Positions 1 through 9,701 of a stretch of DNA of 23,892 nucleotides are shown piece by piece; the stretch's first letter is position 1, and each line of letters begins with the position of its first letter. The DNA comes from Folioceros fuciformis (lineage: Eukaryota > Anthocerotophyta > Anthocerotopsida > Anthocerotales). Location of the stretch: NCBI GenBank assembly GCA_049999805.1, contig JBNGIO010006183.1, positions 137,522 to 161,413 of the forward strand. Direction: 5' to 3'. The notes below the pieces were generated by a model that was not told the origin of the DNA, did not search any database, and saw only the letters and a program-made list of their open reading frames with translations. The position numbers and the translations under genes were made by a program.

Positions 1-62
1 TTTTATTATACACCCCATATAATATATAATATATAATATAATACATACCTACATATGTATGT
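1..62. repeat. AT-rich low-complexity tract
   Basis: The window opens with TATAATATATAATA-type sequence followed by CATATGTATG. It is simple AT-rich sequence with no coding potential. It could be a matrix-attachment-like or degenerated microsatellite tract; nothing more can be said. Confidence 0.6.
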
Positions 63-169
63 GCTGTACAGCTACAGCTAGGCAGTAATTTTGCAACCGT
101 ACGATATTAGTGGCAGCACACCACAGGCCCGGAGGGGGCGGGTGGTGGGGGCCGGTCCGGGCCGAGACG

Positions 170-200
170 AGCCGGGCCAGGCCGGGCCGGGCCGGGCCGG
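170..200. repeat. GGGCC pentanucleotide microsatellite
   Basis: About six near-perfect copies of the 5-base unit GGGCC/GGCCG in a very GC-rich stretch. It is one of several pentamer arrays in the first 5 kb. Confidence 0.8.
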
Positions 201-578
201 CGACCTGGGAGCTCCGCATGGCCTCCGGACTCTGGACTCTCGGGACTCAATCATTCATGTGCTCAGGCCAGTCCCAGTACCCAGTACCCAGTACCCCCGA
301 CTCCGCTCCGGTCATGTCCTGTCCTGTCCGATGCCACTACTGTGCTCCCTTTCCTTTCTAAATTTTCACTATTTATTGTTGTTATTATTATTATTGTGTT
401 GCTGTTTCCAGTTTTCCTGGTTTCATTATTGTGTGCTCCTCCTGTACAAACTCCCCCCCAACCCCCAAAGCCGGCCGGTGCACCCACCGCCCCCCCCAAT
501 GGGACTCCAGTCTACACCCAACACCTCTACTCCACCCAGTTTAACAACCTTTCACGTCTCCCCACAGTTACCTCCATA

Positions 579-642
579 GCCTGTGCTTGTGCCTGTGCCT
601 GTGCCTTTGCCTGTGCCTTTGCCTGTGCCTGTGCCTTTGCCT
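579..642. repeat. GCCTGT/GCCTTT hexanucleotide array
   Basis: Around ten head-to-tail copies of the 6-base unit GCCTGT, with GCCTTT variants interspersed. It translates as a run of Cys/Ala/Phe in one frame, which explains a spurious open frame here. Confidence 0.85.
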
Positions 643-735
643 TCGCCGGTCCTTCGCTTACCCCACGTGTCGGTCAACAAGTCGCTAATGCCAAACAATA
701 TCCGTACTGTATATGGTTTCCAATACTTATCCAAG

Positions 736-796
736 AGCTGAGCTGGGCTGGGCAGGGCAGGGCAGGGGGCTAGGGCTGGGCTGGGCTGGGCTGGGC
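736..796. repeat. GGGCT/GGGCA pentanucleotide microsatellite
   Basis: Roughly eleven copies of a 5-base unit, GGGCT at both ends and GGGCA in the middle, interrupted once by a GGGGGCTA stretch. The two variants arranged in blocks suggest local expansion of a point-mutated unit. Confidence 0.85.
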
Positions 797-945
797 AAAA
801 GGCGCTCCGATGCCGGGTGTGGGCCCCTCGGTGCTTCCCCCCTCTGCAACATGCCGGTACACACACCATCATACCTCGCATCGTTTGCCGCGCTGCGCCG
901 CGCCGCGCCGCGTACACCCACCTACCAAACAACACGCTCCATCCA

Positions 946-970
946 CGCTCGCTCGCTCGCTGGCTGGCTC
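946..970. repeat. GCTC/GGCT tetranucleotide array
   Basis: Four CGCT units followed by GGCT units, then CTCTCT. It is simple sequence without sign of function. Confidence 0.6.
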
Positions 971-1083
971 TCTCTTTTGCCTCCACTCCTAAAATCTACT
1001 CCGTTATTCAATAACTGGTGCACCACGCCATATCATTTTTCCACGCCCCGGGGGACCTACAACGCACGGTACGTCCACACACC

Positions 1084-1142
1084 ACATACATACATACATA
1101 TGTACGTATGTATGTATGTATGTATGTATGTATGTATGTATG
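1084..1142. repeat. CATA/TATG self-complementary tetranucleotide array
   Basis: Four CATA units run into about ten TATG units through a central CATATGTACGTATG. The two halves are reverse complements, so the tract can fold into a hairpin, with an excess of TATG on the right. This is typical of an expanding microsatellite around a small palindrome. Confidence 0.85.
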
Positions 1143-1497
1143 CAGTTACGAACCCGCCAGCCCAAGCCCAGGCCCGCCAGCCACCAGCCCGTTTCGCCTA
1201 CCACCATTTACACATATCGTTCCTCCTCGAAGCGGAGGCCCCATGTCTGTCATATATAAAATCGTGGTTACACCCCCCCTATAATATTTACTCCCGGGTG
1301 ACATGGGCCATGGAATGAATGAAAAAGTAGCAAAAGGAGTAGCATGAGAACCACGCCTAGCTATCATGATGCCGCCCAGGGGGTCTTTGTGTCATTCACA
1401 ATAAAGGCTGGCTTCCATTATATATATATCATCCTCCCATCATTCAAGCCCCTATCCAAACCCACTCAACCCATATGGATGGAATACTTCCGTACAC

Positions 1498-1517
1498 TCT
1501 CTCTCTCTCTCTTTCTC
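1498..1517. repeat. CT dinucleotide repeat
   Basis: About eight CT units ending in TTTCTCTT. A second short CT run lies near 1560-1573. Confidence 0.7.
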
Positions 1518-1710
1518 TTAAACAATGTGTGTTCCGAGGAGGGGGCGGCGCTGCGCTCCTATCTCTCTCTCTCAAAACGTAATTTCTGTCTTCCATGTGC
1601 ATCATTCCATGCTTCCATGCTGAATATTACAAGCATCATGAAAAAAAGCGCCATCCCGATCTTCCTATCCCCTCTATTCCATAAGAGTACACCCACATGA
1701 GGCCCTTGAG

Positions 1711-1753
1711 GAGAGCAGAGCAGAGCATAGCAAAGCATAGCATAGCATAGCAG
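1711..1753. repeat. AGCAG/AGCAT pentanucleotide microsatellite
   Basis: About eight 5-base units, first AGCAG, then AGCAT and AGCAA, then AGCAT again. It is an imperfect array with the same blockwise variant pattern as the other pentamer arrays. Confidence 0.8.
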
Positions 1754-2025
1754 TCGTGACCATCACCACTCAACTCATGCTGATATTGATGCTGATGGCC
1801 ATGGCCACATGGCGATGACACTTCGCCACATGTATATATATATACCCCATATGATATGACCACCACAGGCACTATGCTGTGTACCCTGCTGTTGTCAGTC
1901 TTGTTCAATCAATATGCATGTTTATGATTGTGAAAATATATTTATTCCTACAACTAAATCCTTCCAATCGTCCCTCCCAATCATCCCCTTCCAATCCTCG
2001 CACTAGGCATGCTCCTTAAAAAACT

Positions 2026-2056
2026 GCCTTGTCTTGCCTTGCCTTGCCTTGCCTTA
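2026..2056. repeat. CCTTG pentanucleotide microsatellite
   Basis: About six copies of CCTTG, one of them mutated to TCTTG. The same unit recurs in the compound array that starts at 2481. Confidence 0.85.
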
Positions 2057-2480
2057 TAAGCAATCTCCATGCTCCTGGCTGCTCCAATCAGGAGGATGTC
2101 GTGTCCCTTATCTCCAATCAAATATCTTGATAAGTCTACTCTACTACTTGTACTTTCTCGTTCCTTTTTATAGCACCACACCACAATTCTCTCTGCATCA
2201 ATCTTCTACTTCCATTTCCTATCGGCTCTCCCTAGAGTTCATCTCAATTCACGTAACTCAAACAAACATTCATGCACAAAATTATCTATGCTTCCATTAT
2301 CATCTTCACATAAAAACTTTCAACACCAGCTCCCAAGAGCACACAATGCTTCTTGCACAAGCCTTTACTCTACATGCCCAATGTATGTGTAGGCATCAGA
2401 TTCATTAATCAAGGAGGAAAAAGAAAGAAAGAGAGAAAAGCATCTAGTTAGGAATCTCTTTTTCTTTTTTGATCACTGTG

Positions 2481-2566
2481 CATTGCATTGCATTGCATTG
2501 CATTGCATTGCATTGCATTGCATTACATTGCATTGCCTTGCCTTGCCTTGCCTTGCCTTGCCCTGC
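2481..2566. repeat. Compound CATTG-CCTTG pentanucleotide microsatellite
   Basis: About eleven CATTG units (one is CATTA) are followed directly by about six CCTTG units. This is the longest pentamer array of the window. One unit differs from the other by A to C at position 2, so the array probably grew by two successive expansions. Confidence 0.92.
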
Positions 2567-3090
2567 TAGTGAAATTAAACTTAAACAATAACATCCATCT
2601 CTTAATGTGCCTAAAGTGTGTCCCTGTGTGTGTGTGCCTAAAGTGTGTCCATCTCCATCTATGTGTGTGTGTCTCAGATGGAATCAGATCTAATCATAGC
2701 GCGTGTGGTCCACGCAAGGATATCACCAATAATAAAAAGAAGGCATATTGATACAATGTTCTTCTTCTTTTGTTGGATGAGGATCTTGTGTTAATCAACA
2801 AATGATATTCCAAGATTATTGGAGTGTATGGATGTGGGAAGTTCCCCAAAAACCCACACACACCTAGCTTTTAAGATGCTGATCTAGACTTTACATGAAT
2901 GGTGAGATAAAATAATCAGAAAAATAAAAATAAATTAATAGGGTTATAAAATAAAGATAATATCCCCGAGAGTGAGCACTCCTCCGTAGCACACATTTCT
3001 AGTCGCCTGACACCACTCAAAGCAAATATTCAAGAATTATGAAATTGGATTCTCTGTAGAATCCCCCTTTTTCAGATTCTAAACAAAATA
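2567..3090. other. Spacer with no recognised gene
   Basis: AT-rich sequence. The only structure seen is a 17-base direct repeat (GTGCCTAAAGTGTGTCC) at about 2607 and 2634, interleaved with short GT runs. I see no splice-bounded coding sequence on either strand. Confidence 0.5.
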
Positions 3091-3216
3091 TTCATGGAGT
3101 TAGGAGCTGGAAGATTCACACGGCTTGGATGGCAGCAGCGGGGGGAGAGCGCGCGGTGCTCAATTTATCATGACAAGCAGCAGGAAGCACAGATGCCAGT
3201 GGCCATTCTTCATAAG

Positions 3217-3240
3217 CAGCAGCAGCAGCAGCAGCAGCAG
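3217..3240. repeat. (CAG)8 trinucleotide repeat
   Basis: Eight uninterrupted CAG units. It lies inside a short open frame where it would encode poly-Gln, but the flanking residues show no protein-like composition and I do not support a gene. Confidence 0.85.
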
Positions 3241-3262
3241 CCTGTAGGGATACGGCCCAGCC

Positions 3263-3345
3263 CGGTCTGGTCTGGTCTCGTCTGGTCTCGTCTGGTCCAT
3301 ACCAGTCCACTCCACTCCAGCCCACTCCACTCCAGCCCACTCCAG
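3263..3345. repeat. TGGTC and CCACT pentanucleotide microsatellites
   Basis: Two adjacent imperfect arrays: TGGTC/TCGTC to about 3297, then CCACT/CCAGC from about 3303. The second is close to a complement of the first, so the pair could fold back on itself. Confidence 0.75.
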
Positions 3346-3824
3346 TTTGGCACGGGGGAAGGAAGACTTTGACCTGGTGGCTACCTCGGATTTCCACCCA
3401 CCCACCCAGCCAAGCCAAGCCTTGGAGCCAAGGCCAGGTCTGGCCTGGATGTTAGCCCTATTTTCTTTCCCCAAGGTCTGTACACGACACGCTTTTTGGT
3501 GTCACGGGAAGTGCAACGCAATGCCCCCCCGGTTCCAGCGAGCAGAGAAGAGGATAAATCCCGCTTCCCGCGGAGGACGTGCAACTTGGCAGGCAACGCC
3601 GCCCAGGACTCCAGGTTACGTGACGGGAACCCACATTCTCCCACCTTTGTCCTTCTTCTTGTCTCATTATTTTCTACGCTACGCTCCCATGACATCACTA
3701 CCGTATCTCCGCGTAAACACATATGTATGTACAGTACACACATACCTAATTACGTCCTATGCGACGGGCTGCGCTCCACTTCGGTCGGGGCCCGTTTTCG
3801 TTGGGATATACGGCATTTACCGAA

Positions 3825-3881
3825 CCCAGCCCAGCCCAGCCTAGCCTGACCGAGCCGAGCACAGCCGAGCCGAGCCGAGCA
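3825..3881. repeat. CCCAG and CGAGC pentanucleotide microsatellites
   Basis: CCCAG units (about four) decay through CCTAG and CTGAC into CGAGC units (about seven). It is another compound pentamer array. Confidence 0.8.
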
Positions 3882-4212
3882 GCCCGGTTTGTACATATAT
3901 GATGCATAAAAAAATATCACGAGGTGAAGCGACGAAATGACGCAGGCAGGGGTTACAAATGCCGATTATGGATTAGGCAGGAAGAGTACAGGATGTATGT
4001 GCCGAGTCAAGCCTTATCTTGATGTGGATCCGAGTGCGGTGGGAGACGAGGGCTGGACAGGGTCCGGAAGGATGGAGGAGGGCCCCGAGAGGGTTGGAAG
4101 TACAGCCCGGGGCCCTACCGCCCTGAGGCCCAGCTCGGTTCGGAACCCAGCCCCCGACGGAAGTTTAGGGTTAAGGGCCCAAGGGCCGCGTTTATGGGGA
4201 GGACAAGACATC

Positions 4213-4233
4213 AAAAAAAAAAAAAAAAAAAAA
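4213..4233. repeat. 21-base poly(A) tract
   Basis: A homopolymer of about 21 A after GACATC. It could be the 3' tail of an old retroposed insertion on the + strand, but no source sequence or target-site duplication was recognised. Confidence 0.7.
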
Positions 4234-4447
4234 TTGATGGCAGATGTGGCTGCCGTCATGGCGGGGCCACGTCTTGGTAGCCCGAGGCTCCGGGAACAGG
4301 ATGCCGGGCCAGCGTGGAGGGTAGTGGGCTTTGGGAGGTCCGGGCCGAACCCACGCCTCCCACACCCACTCCACCTCCGCCTCTCTTTCTCCCTTTCATG
4401 CCTTGCCCTGCCGGGTGCCCTGCCCTTCCCCTCGTCTCGCTCACGCC

Positions 4448-4479
4448 TCACCCAGCCTCACCCAGCCTCACCCAGCCTC
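4448..4479. repeat. TCACCCAGCC 10-base tandem repeat
   Basis: Three perfect copies of a 10-base unit (twice a pentamer length) followed by a partial copy, in C-rich sequence. Confidence 0.85.
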
Positions 4480-4489
4480 TCCCCCTGCC

Positions 4490-5467
4490 CCGTCCCGCGG
4501 GCGTGGCCTGCTCGTCGCTGTGCAGTGAAGTGCTGTGCTGCGCTGTGCAGTGCTGCAGGCAGGCGCCAGCACCAAAGCCAGCGTCCGCCTTCGGGCGCCA
4601 TCACCTCGAGTTGGTGAGTCGGCGAGCTTATCCATGACTTCGCGTCTGTGGCCGCGCTTTCTGCTGCACCGTCACCCGCGCCCTTGTCCTGTAGGCTCTC
4701 CTGCCTTGCCTTAAGACGGGCCCTTCCCCTCCCCTCTCTTGTCTCTTGCCTGTCTTCCTGCCTGCCACTGCCGCCTTCCCCGGCGCCTTCGCTTCTGCCT
4801 GCGCGCGCCCTTGCTTCACCTTCTTCTCGCGCATTGCAAGCTCCGCCTGCTCTACTCTCCTCGCTTCTGCCCTGCTCTACTCTTCGCCAATTGTGACCTC
4901 CTTCCCTCCCCTCCCCTCCGCCCTCCGCTGCCCTCCGTAATTCAGAAGGAAGGCCGGGGGTTTGGTCCATTAGAGTGCCGCCTCCAGATCTGGACTCAGC
5001 CCGGCACGGAAGCGTCTTCTCTCGGCGATAGATACTCATCACCTTCCGGAGGGGGAGAGCAGAGGAGTGGAGGCAAATTTGGGACAGGGTTTAGTAGTTT
5101 GTGGCTGCTCCGTTTCATGTGTTGGCCACCGGCTTGCGCCTTCGTCGCTGGTGGTGCAGGGGCCTATGGAGGACGGCTTCTGCTGACAGCACCCGTGTGG
5201 AAGTGGCGTTTGCCGGAGCTACGGCGGCCGGGCCTGTGACAGCCTTGTGTATGGAAAACGTCAACAGCCGACTCCACAGACTACAACGCAGCTCCTACAC
5301 CAAGCACTGCCCTCCTTGAGCGAGCGGCCGTGGATGAGGAGGAGGAGCGGCGGGGACTTGGCGCCACTGTACTTGCCTCTCGTGTAACTCGCTCGCCTGG
5401 GCTTCTTGATTCTTGGGTTCGCACCATCGTACCTTGGGGCGAGTTTGGCGTCACGTCTTGAAGCACA
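4490..5467 (+). promoter_or_regulatory. Probable promoter / 5' leader of the OXS3-like gene
   Basis: This stretch upstream of the start codon at 5468 is GC-rich and strongly C+T-biased at 4640-4930, as is common around plant transcription starts and 5' untranslated leaders. A donor-like GTGAGT at 4614 and an acceptor-like CTGGTGGTGCAG ending near 5160 would fit an intron in the leader, but this is inference. No convincing TATA box was identified. Long open frames here are low-complexity Pro/Ser/Arg sequence and are not supported as genes. Confidence 0.35.
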
Positions 5468-6703
5468 ATGTCGGTTGCTTATGCGTACGAGAACGGGTGG
5501 GACATTGGAGCAGGAGCCCGGGGCGGACATATGATGGTAGCCTCGCAGAGCCATGTGTGCGGAGGAGATGCGCCTACGTTCCGCTCTAAGCATCAGCAGG
5601 ACTCCATGATCCGGGGCTTCTCGGCCATATCCAAGTATATGCACTCCCAGCCCGCTCAGCCGGACTGCTGTAGCAAGCCCTCTCCTCCGTCTCCAGGCCC
5701 GTCCAGTCCGCCTTGCCTTTCTTCTCTGTCCGAAGACAGAATGAGCCCGCCCTCGTCTTCGCCTCCTCCGCACCTCTCCGGAGCCTCCTCTAGAATTGAG
5801 CCTGCCAATGCCGAAGCTCACCCTCAGTCTTCCCCCGGATCCGGTGCCACGTCTTCGGAAATGGCGTCCGATGTCACCGATCAGCCTTTTCTTGGACTTA
5901 GTCAACATGTGGACGACCACGCGGCGAGTGAAGCTCTTTTCATTGACACCCATGTTGAAGGTGATGAACCGCAGCAGCCAGGGGATGGAGCCCTCGTTCC
6001 TCAACGCTTCCCCACTCCGGCATCTTCAGCTTCCTCGCTTTCCTCTTCCATTGGAGAGGCCAGGGATGATAGCTCCTCCTCCTCTGAAGATGACAAGGAC
6101 ATGGAAGCCCAGTCCGCGTATCGTGGACCTCTTGAGCAGATGAGCGAACTCGAGTCTTCTCTCCCGATCAAGTAAGGGTTTCTTTCCCCTCTTCCACCAC
6201 CACCCACTCTTCCTTCCCCCTTCACCGTCCCTTCCCTGTTACACGCCATTCTACTTCCTCGCTCATGACACTGTGGAGTGCCAGTTCTTGGAAGTATCAC
6301 TAACGTACTCTTCCTTAATATTTGCAGAAGAGGTCTGTCACGCTATTTCAACGGAAAGTCTCGATCTTTTACGTCACTGGCAGATGCCTCCTCACTGTTG
6401 GATGTCAAGGAACTGGCCAAGGCCGAGAATCCCTTCAATCGCAAGAGAAAGATGTTTGGTGGTGGTCATCATCGCTGTTTCCCTCCCCTGCCTTCCGGTG
6501 CTGGAGTTTCTAAGAGGACCACTGCCACCAACCGAAGCAACCTGGCTTTATCCGTCTCTATCATTTCGGAAGTGGATCATGCTCCTCCCAGAGGCAGGCA
6601 AAGTAGTTCTGTCCCTCCAAGATCTCCTGCTCCTTCCAGGTCATTTTCGCTCACAGATCTGCCCGGGACAAGTGGCCTGTCGTCATCCTTTCGAGGGGCA
6701 TGA
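5468..6703 (+). CDS. OXS3: OXIDATIVE STRESS 3 (OXS3) family protein
   Basis: Exons 5468-6171 and 6328-6703 are joined by a 156-base GT-AG intron and give 359 residues. The signature of the plant OXS3 family spans the junction: ELESSLPIK (to residue 235), then RGLSRYFNGKSRSFTSLAD, a VKELAKAENPFN segment, and a basic NRKRK (272-276) that looks like a nuclear localisation signal. The first half is Ser/Pro-rich and probably disordered; an acidic Ser/Asp/Glu tract at about 190-212 (DDSSSSSEDDKD) precedes the conserved block. A second RSFSLTDLPG motif lies near the C-terminus, as in relatives. Arabidopsis OXS3 is a nuclear, chromatin-associated factor that raises tolerance to heavy metals and oxidative stress; the molecular activity is not settled. 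The start follows CACA and gives the only long frame. Family assignment is firm; orthology within the family is not. Confidence 0.9.
6172..6327 (+). other. Intron of the OXS3-like gene
   Basis: Donor AA|GTAAGG and acceptor TTTGCAG|AAG restore a Lys codon and join LPIK to RGLS. The intron is CT-rich, with a pyrimidine-rich 5' half and a TTAATATTTGCAG acceptor. It interrupts the conserved OXS3 box itself. Confidence 0.9.
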
Positions 6704-8049
6704 TGGAGGATTTTGTAGTAGCTTGTGAAGAGTGGGCACCGTTCGGGGACTAGATCAAGAAGCTGCTAGTATCTCCTAGCTTTTAGTTAGGTCGTATGGT
6801 TGGAAGATCATCCTGTCAGAAAAAACTTCTACCGACTTGGAGAGCGATCTTGGTCCAAATTTTTCTTTTTGAGCTGCGAGAGGTTGGTATCCATTACTCA
6901 TAACAGGCTTGCCTCTCTTCTCTGTGCGGTGGAAAGAAACATCTAATCACCCGTCTAGAGCTTGAGCTTTATCTTCTTCCTTTGGTGTGGAGTTAGCCAT
7001 CTTCGGTTGCATGTAGAGGAGCTTGTAAACCTGGTGGGGTGGGGAAGGGGTCACACAGATGTTGGGACAGCGCCTTGGGCTGGTGCCAAGAAGGTCGAGG
7101 CCCAAGCTTGAATGTTGATGAAAAAAGTAGAAACCTGAAGAGAAACGAAGGCGGACATTACCTCCTGACTTTAGATTAAACATTTTAATTTGTGGTTAAT
7201 TTGTAAAATACTTTTTTTGTGTGTGCTTAACTAGTTCAGAACGCGCTCCATGCAGAGCTGCCATGTACAACTGCCTATCTGAGTTGTCGATTCGGCTCTC
7301 GGGTTGCTGACCAATTTCTCCTCTTGTTCTTTATCCACCTTGTGCATTTGGGCTGGCCAGGCGTACCGGGGCAGTGTCCAGTGGCCAAATTTAGAGGCTA
7401 GGGCAATCCTTCGTTGGACACGAAGGACTGACAAATCACAGATAACTTTAAACACCATTTAAGTATTTTGAATGAACATTGATGCCAGAATAATGCTTGG
7501 TGTAACCAAGTGTTTCCTACTCAGGGAGTCATCTGTTTATTGATGGTACCCTCATATATAATTATCACGCATTTCCTGTCTGGGGCACAGGTGCACCTTC
7601 TAACAGTATTCAGCAACCTGGTCACCCTGTTCATCGTGCCTATTTTGGTCTTGGGGACGGGGATATACCTTACGCGGGATAAGGTACATCACATAAAATT
7701 AGCTCCTCCATATATAAGAAAGAATTCACTGGAACGAACACTACAAGCTGCAAAACACTTGAGGGTGAATAAACACATTTTGCAGCCTTCCAGGCGTAGA
7801 GAAGAAGAGCAAAGCTGAATTCAAGGACCGAGTATGTATTTCTGTCCAGCCTGCAAAAGTTCACAGCTTCACACGCACTACACTACTGCTACTGAAGAGA
7901 TTCACTGCAAATAAAAATGCTGAATTAGATCGTGCCACCAAAGCGACTACTGCTTCGTCTCCTCTCACAGAAACTGTGCTTGTAGTGTCCTCTTCCGTGA
8001 AACAAGCCTACACGAACCGTAGTGTGCTTTTCTACCCTCCATCAAGCCT
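6704..8049. other. 3' flank of the OXS3-like gene and spacer
   Basis: The stretch to about 7200 is probably 3' untranslated sequence. A frame at 7510-7818 encodes a hydrophobic 102-residue peptide with a basic tail, but it has no recognised relatives, no splice context and ordinary spacer composition, so I do not call it a gene. AATAAA occurs at about 7768 and 7911 on the + strand and could serve as a polyadenylation signal. Confidence 0.4.
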
Positions 8050-9530
8050 TACGACAGCTAATCCTTTTTATACCGAGGAGCTTCTCATCACACGATGTTA
8101 AAGCCAGAACTTTGTGACATCCGACAATGGTTTGCAAATCGGCGATGGCCACAAGTCAGGCTTTCATATGTGTGGTGCCCTCCAAGCACTGAAATCGAGG
8201 TGCTCTATTAGCTTTTTCTCTTACAATGGCCTACCTCCCGACAGAGAGTGTGGAGATAACGATCACCGTGGAGTGTGCCGATTCCAGGTACGTCAAGGGC
8301 TCTGAAGGCATCCTCTTGTCCTCGGGTCTTGGGATGCGCAGCGGCCTAAAAGGATCCAGCTCAAAGCGCTTGCTGAGGCGATATACGTTTTGGGACCACG
8401 GAGTCTGTCCAACTTGCCTCGTAGGCTACTCCCAGCAAGATGGAACTGCCAACCAGATTTGCAGAGCGCTCTGGAAAAGTCTAGGTCTCTCCCATGGTTT
8501 GACGAGCCAGCTTTCCAGAATGGCGCAAACGAGGACCACGACGGTGCTGATAAGAGTGATCCGCCAGTTGAAGTATAACACCCTGCACTGCAACCAAGGC
8601 CTCCTCCTGTCCTATGCCGTAAGAATCTGCGGCAGGGGAGCGCACCAACGGTCAATTGGAACGCAGTCTTGCGCCGCCAGCTCAGCCGAGGTTTACACTC
8701 AACTATCGGCGGCCTTCACCTACTCCTCGTGCACTGGACGCTGGAAATGCTGTAGTGGCAAGGCCAAGTTCCAAGGCTTCTCGAGGTGGTGAAGGGCCGT
8801 TCGATCCAAGGAATGTTGATCGTGCACATACACAATGTGAGGCCCCTGAGGTTACCTGTGCGACATTGCCTCTGCTAGTGAATTCCCAAAGTAACAGTGC
8901 TGTTGCGCACTGTAGGATGCCAATATGAGATGTTGCAAGTCCAGTCACAAACCAGCCCCACCACCGCCAGGTGCCATGGCAGCCAAATAAACGCGGCGTG
9001 ATCCCTCCGACACACGCAGTCTCTTCACGGGATCTCCCGCTCATGCGTCAAGCGTGCCATACTTCTGAAGTCATCCTCCTCTTTCGGTATTGCGTGGCCT
9101 TCCGTAACGAGACAGTTTACTAGATGCCGGCTCGTCGCCACTCATTGTTAGAGGCACGCAACTTGCAATCTTGCTTGTAGTTGTGTGCCCCTTTTTGACG
9201 GAGGCCTGTACGCCTGTAGCTCGATGTGACGAACTGTGCCAGCAGGGTCTTACGAGAATGATTAGGGAGTGGGACTTTGCTGTGGGTTTCCACCCTACGA
9301 TTTCCCACTGCTGGGAAATCGCAGGCGGCGATGATTGTTTGGTGAACAGTAGAGAGTGACGAAAGGCCGGTTCTGTCAAGCTACCACTTGTTGACCTCAC
9401 CGGAAATGTAGCAGATGAGGAAATGGCCAAATTGAGGAGACGGTCTCGGACTTGGCGTTGTCCCTTGCCACAGTCGTTTCCCCTTGGAAGGTTGACAATC
9501 TCTTCGGCGTGAATGACAATGAGCAAAGCA
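8050..9530. other. Unrecognised patch rich in overlapping open frames
   Basis: GC content rises here compared with its flanks, and open frames of 60-188 codons overlap on both strands (for example 8226-8792 and 8656-8928 on +, 9071-9526 and 8703-9044 on -). None matches a family I know. The frame starting MAYLPTESVEITITVECADS at 8226 runs into a good donor-like AG|GTACGT at 8288, so it could be a first coding exon. Equally, this may be a decayed gene or retrocopy, because frames shift every 150-400 bases. No function is proposed. Confidence 0.3.
9298..9321. repeat. Perfect 10-bp inverted repeat with 4-base loop
   Basis: CGATTTCCCA, loop CTGC, then TGGGAAATCG: a perfect hairpin. It lies about 380 bases beyond the stop codon of the deacetylase gene on the minus strand. 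It is not followed by a U-rich tract and nothing shows that it is used. Confidence 0.7.
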
Positions 9531-9701
9531 TCAGTCGCACAGGTGTATTTCGATATAAAAGATGATTACAAGGATCAAAGAATCTACAATATGACAAGCT
9601 TTCTATAAAAGCTTCATCGTGTTTGTCACAAATGGCCAACGCTGGACCTTGCAAAGATACCTTTCCGGTGGAAAGATCCATTTGGAATTTCCCGCGGTTC
9701 A

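Noticed and set aside
579-642. Possible CRISPR-like or Cys-rich coding repeat
   Set aside because: Units are 6 bases without spacers; it is a plain hexanucleotide microsatellite.
3094-3474. Open frames containing poly-Gln or poly-Leu/Ala around the CAG repeat
   Set aside because: The composition is produced by the CAG, TGGTC and CCACT tandem repeats; similar long frames appear on both strands, and no domain or splice context supports a gene.
4213-4233. Poly(A) tract as the 3' end of a SINE or processed pseudogene
   Set aside because: No recognisable source sequence upstream, no RNA polymerase III boxes, and no flanking target-site duplication found by eye.
3937-5239. Long GC-rich open frames upstream of the OXS3-like start
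   Set aside because: They are low-complexity Pro/Ser/Arg/Ala sequence, occur in several frames and both strands at once, and include the translation of a poly(A) tract; they are typical of GC-rich promoter or leader DNA.
5261-6004. 247-codon minus-strand frame opposite the OXS3-like exon
   Set aside because: It is the antisense shadow of the OXS3-like coding exon; the + frame carries the family signature and proper splice sites.
7510-7818. Small hydrophobic frame that might be a membrane protein
   Set aside because: No relatives recognised, no promoter or splice context, and spacer-like base composition; chance open frame more likely.
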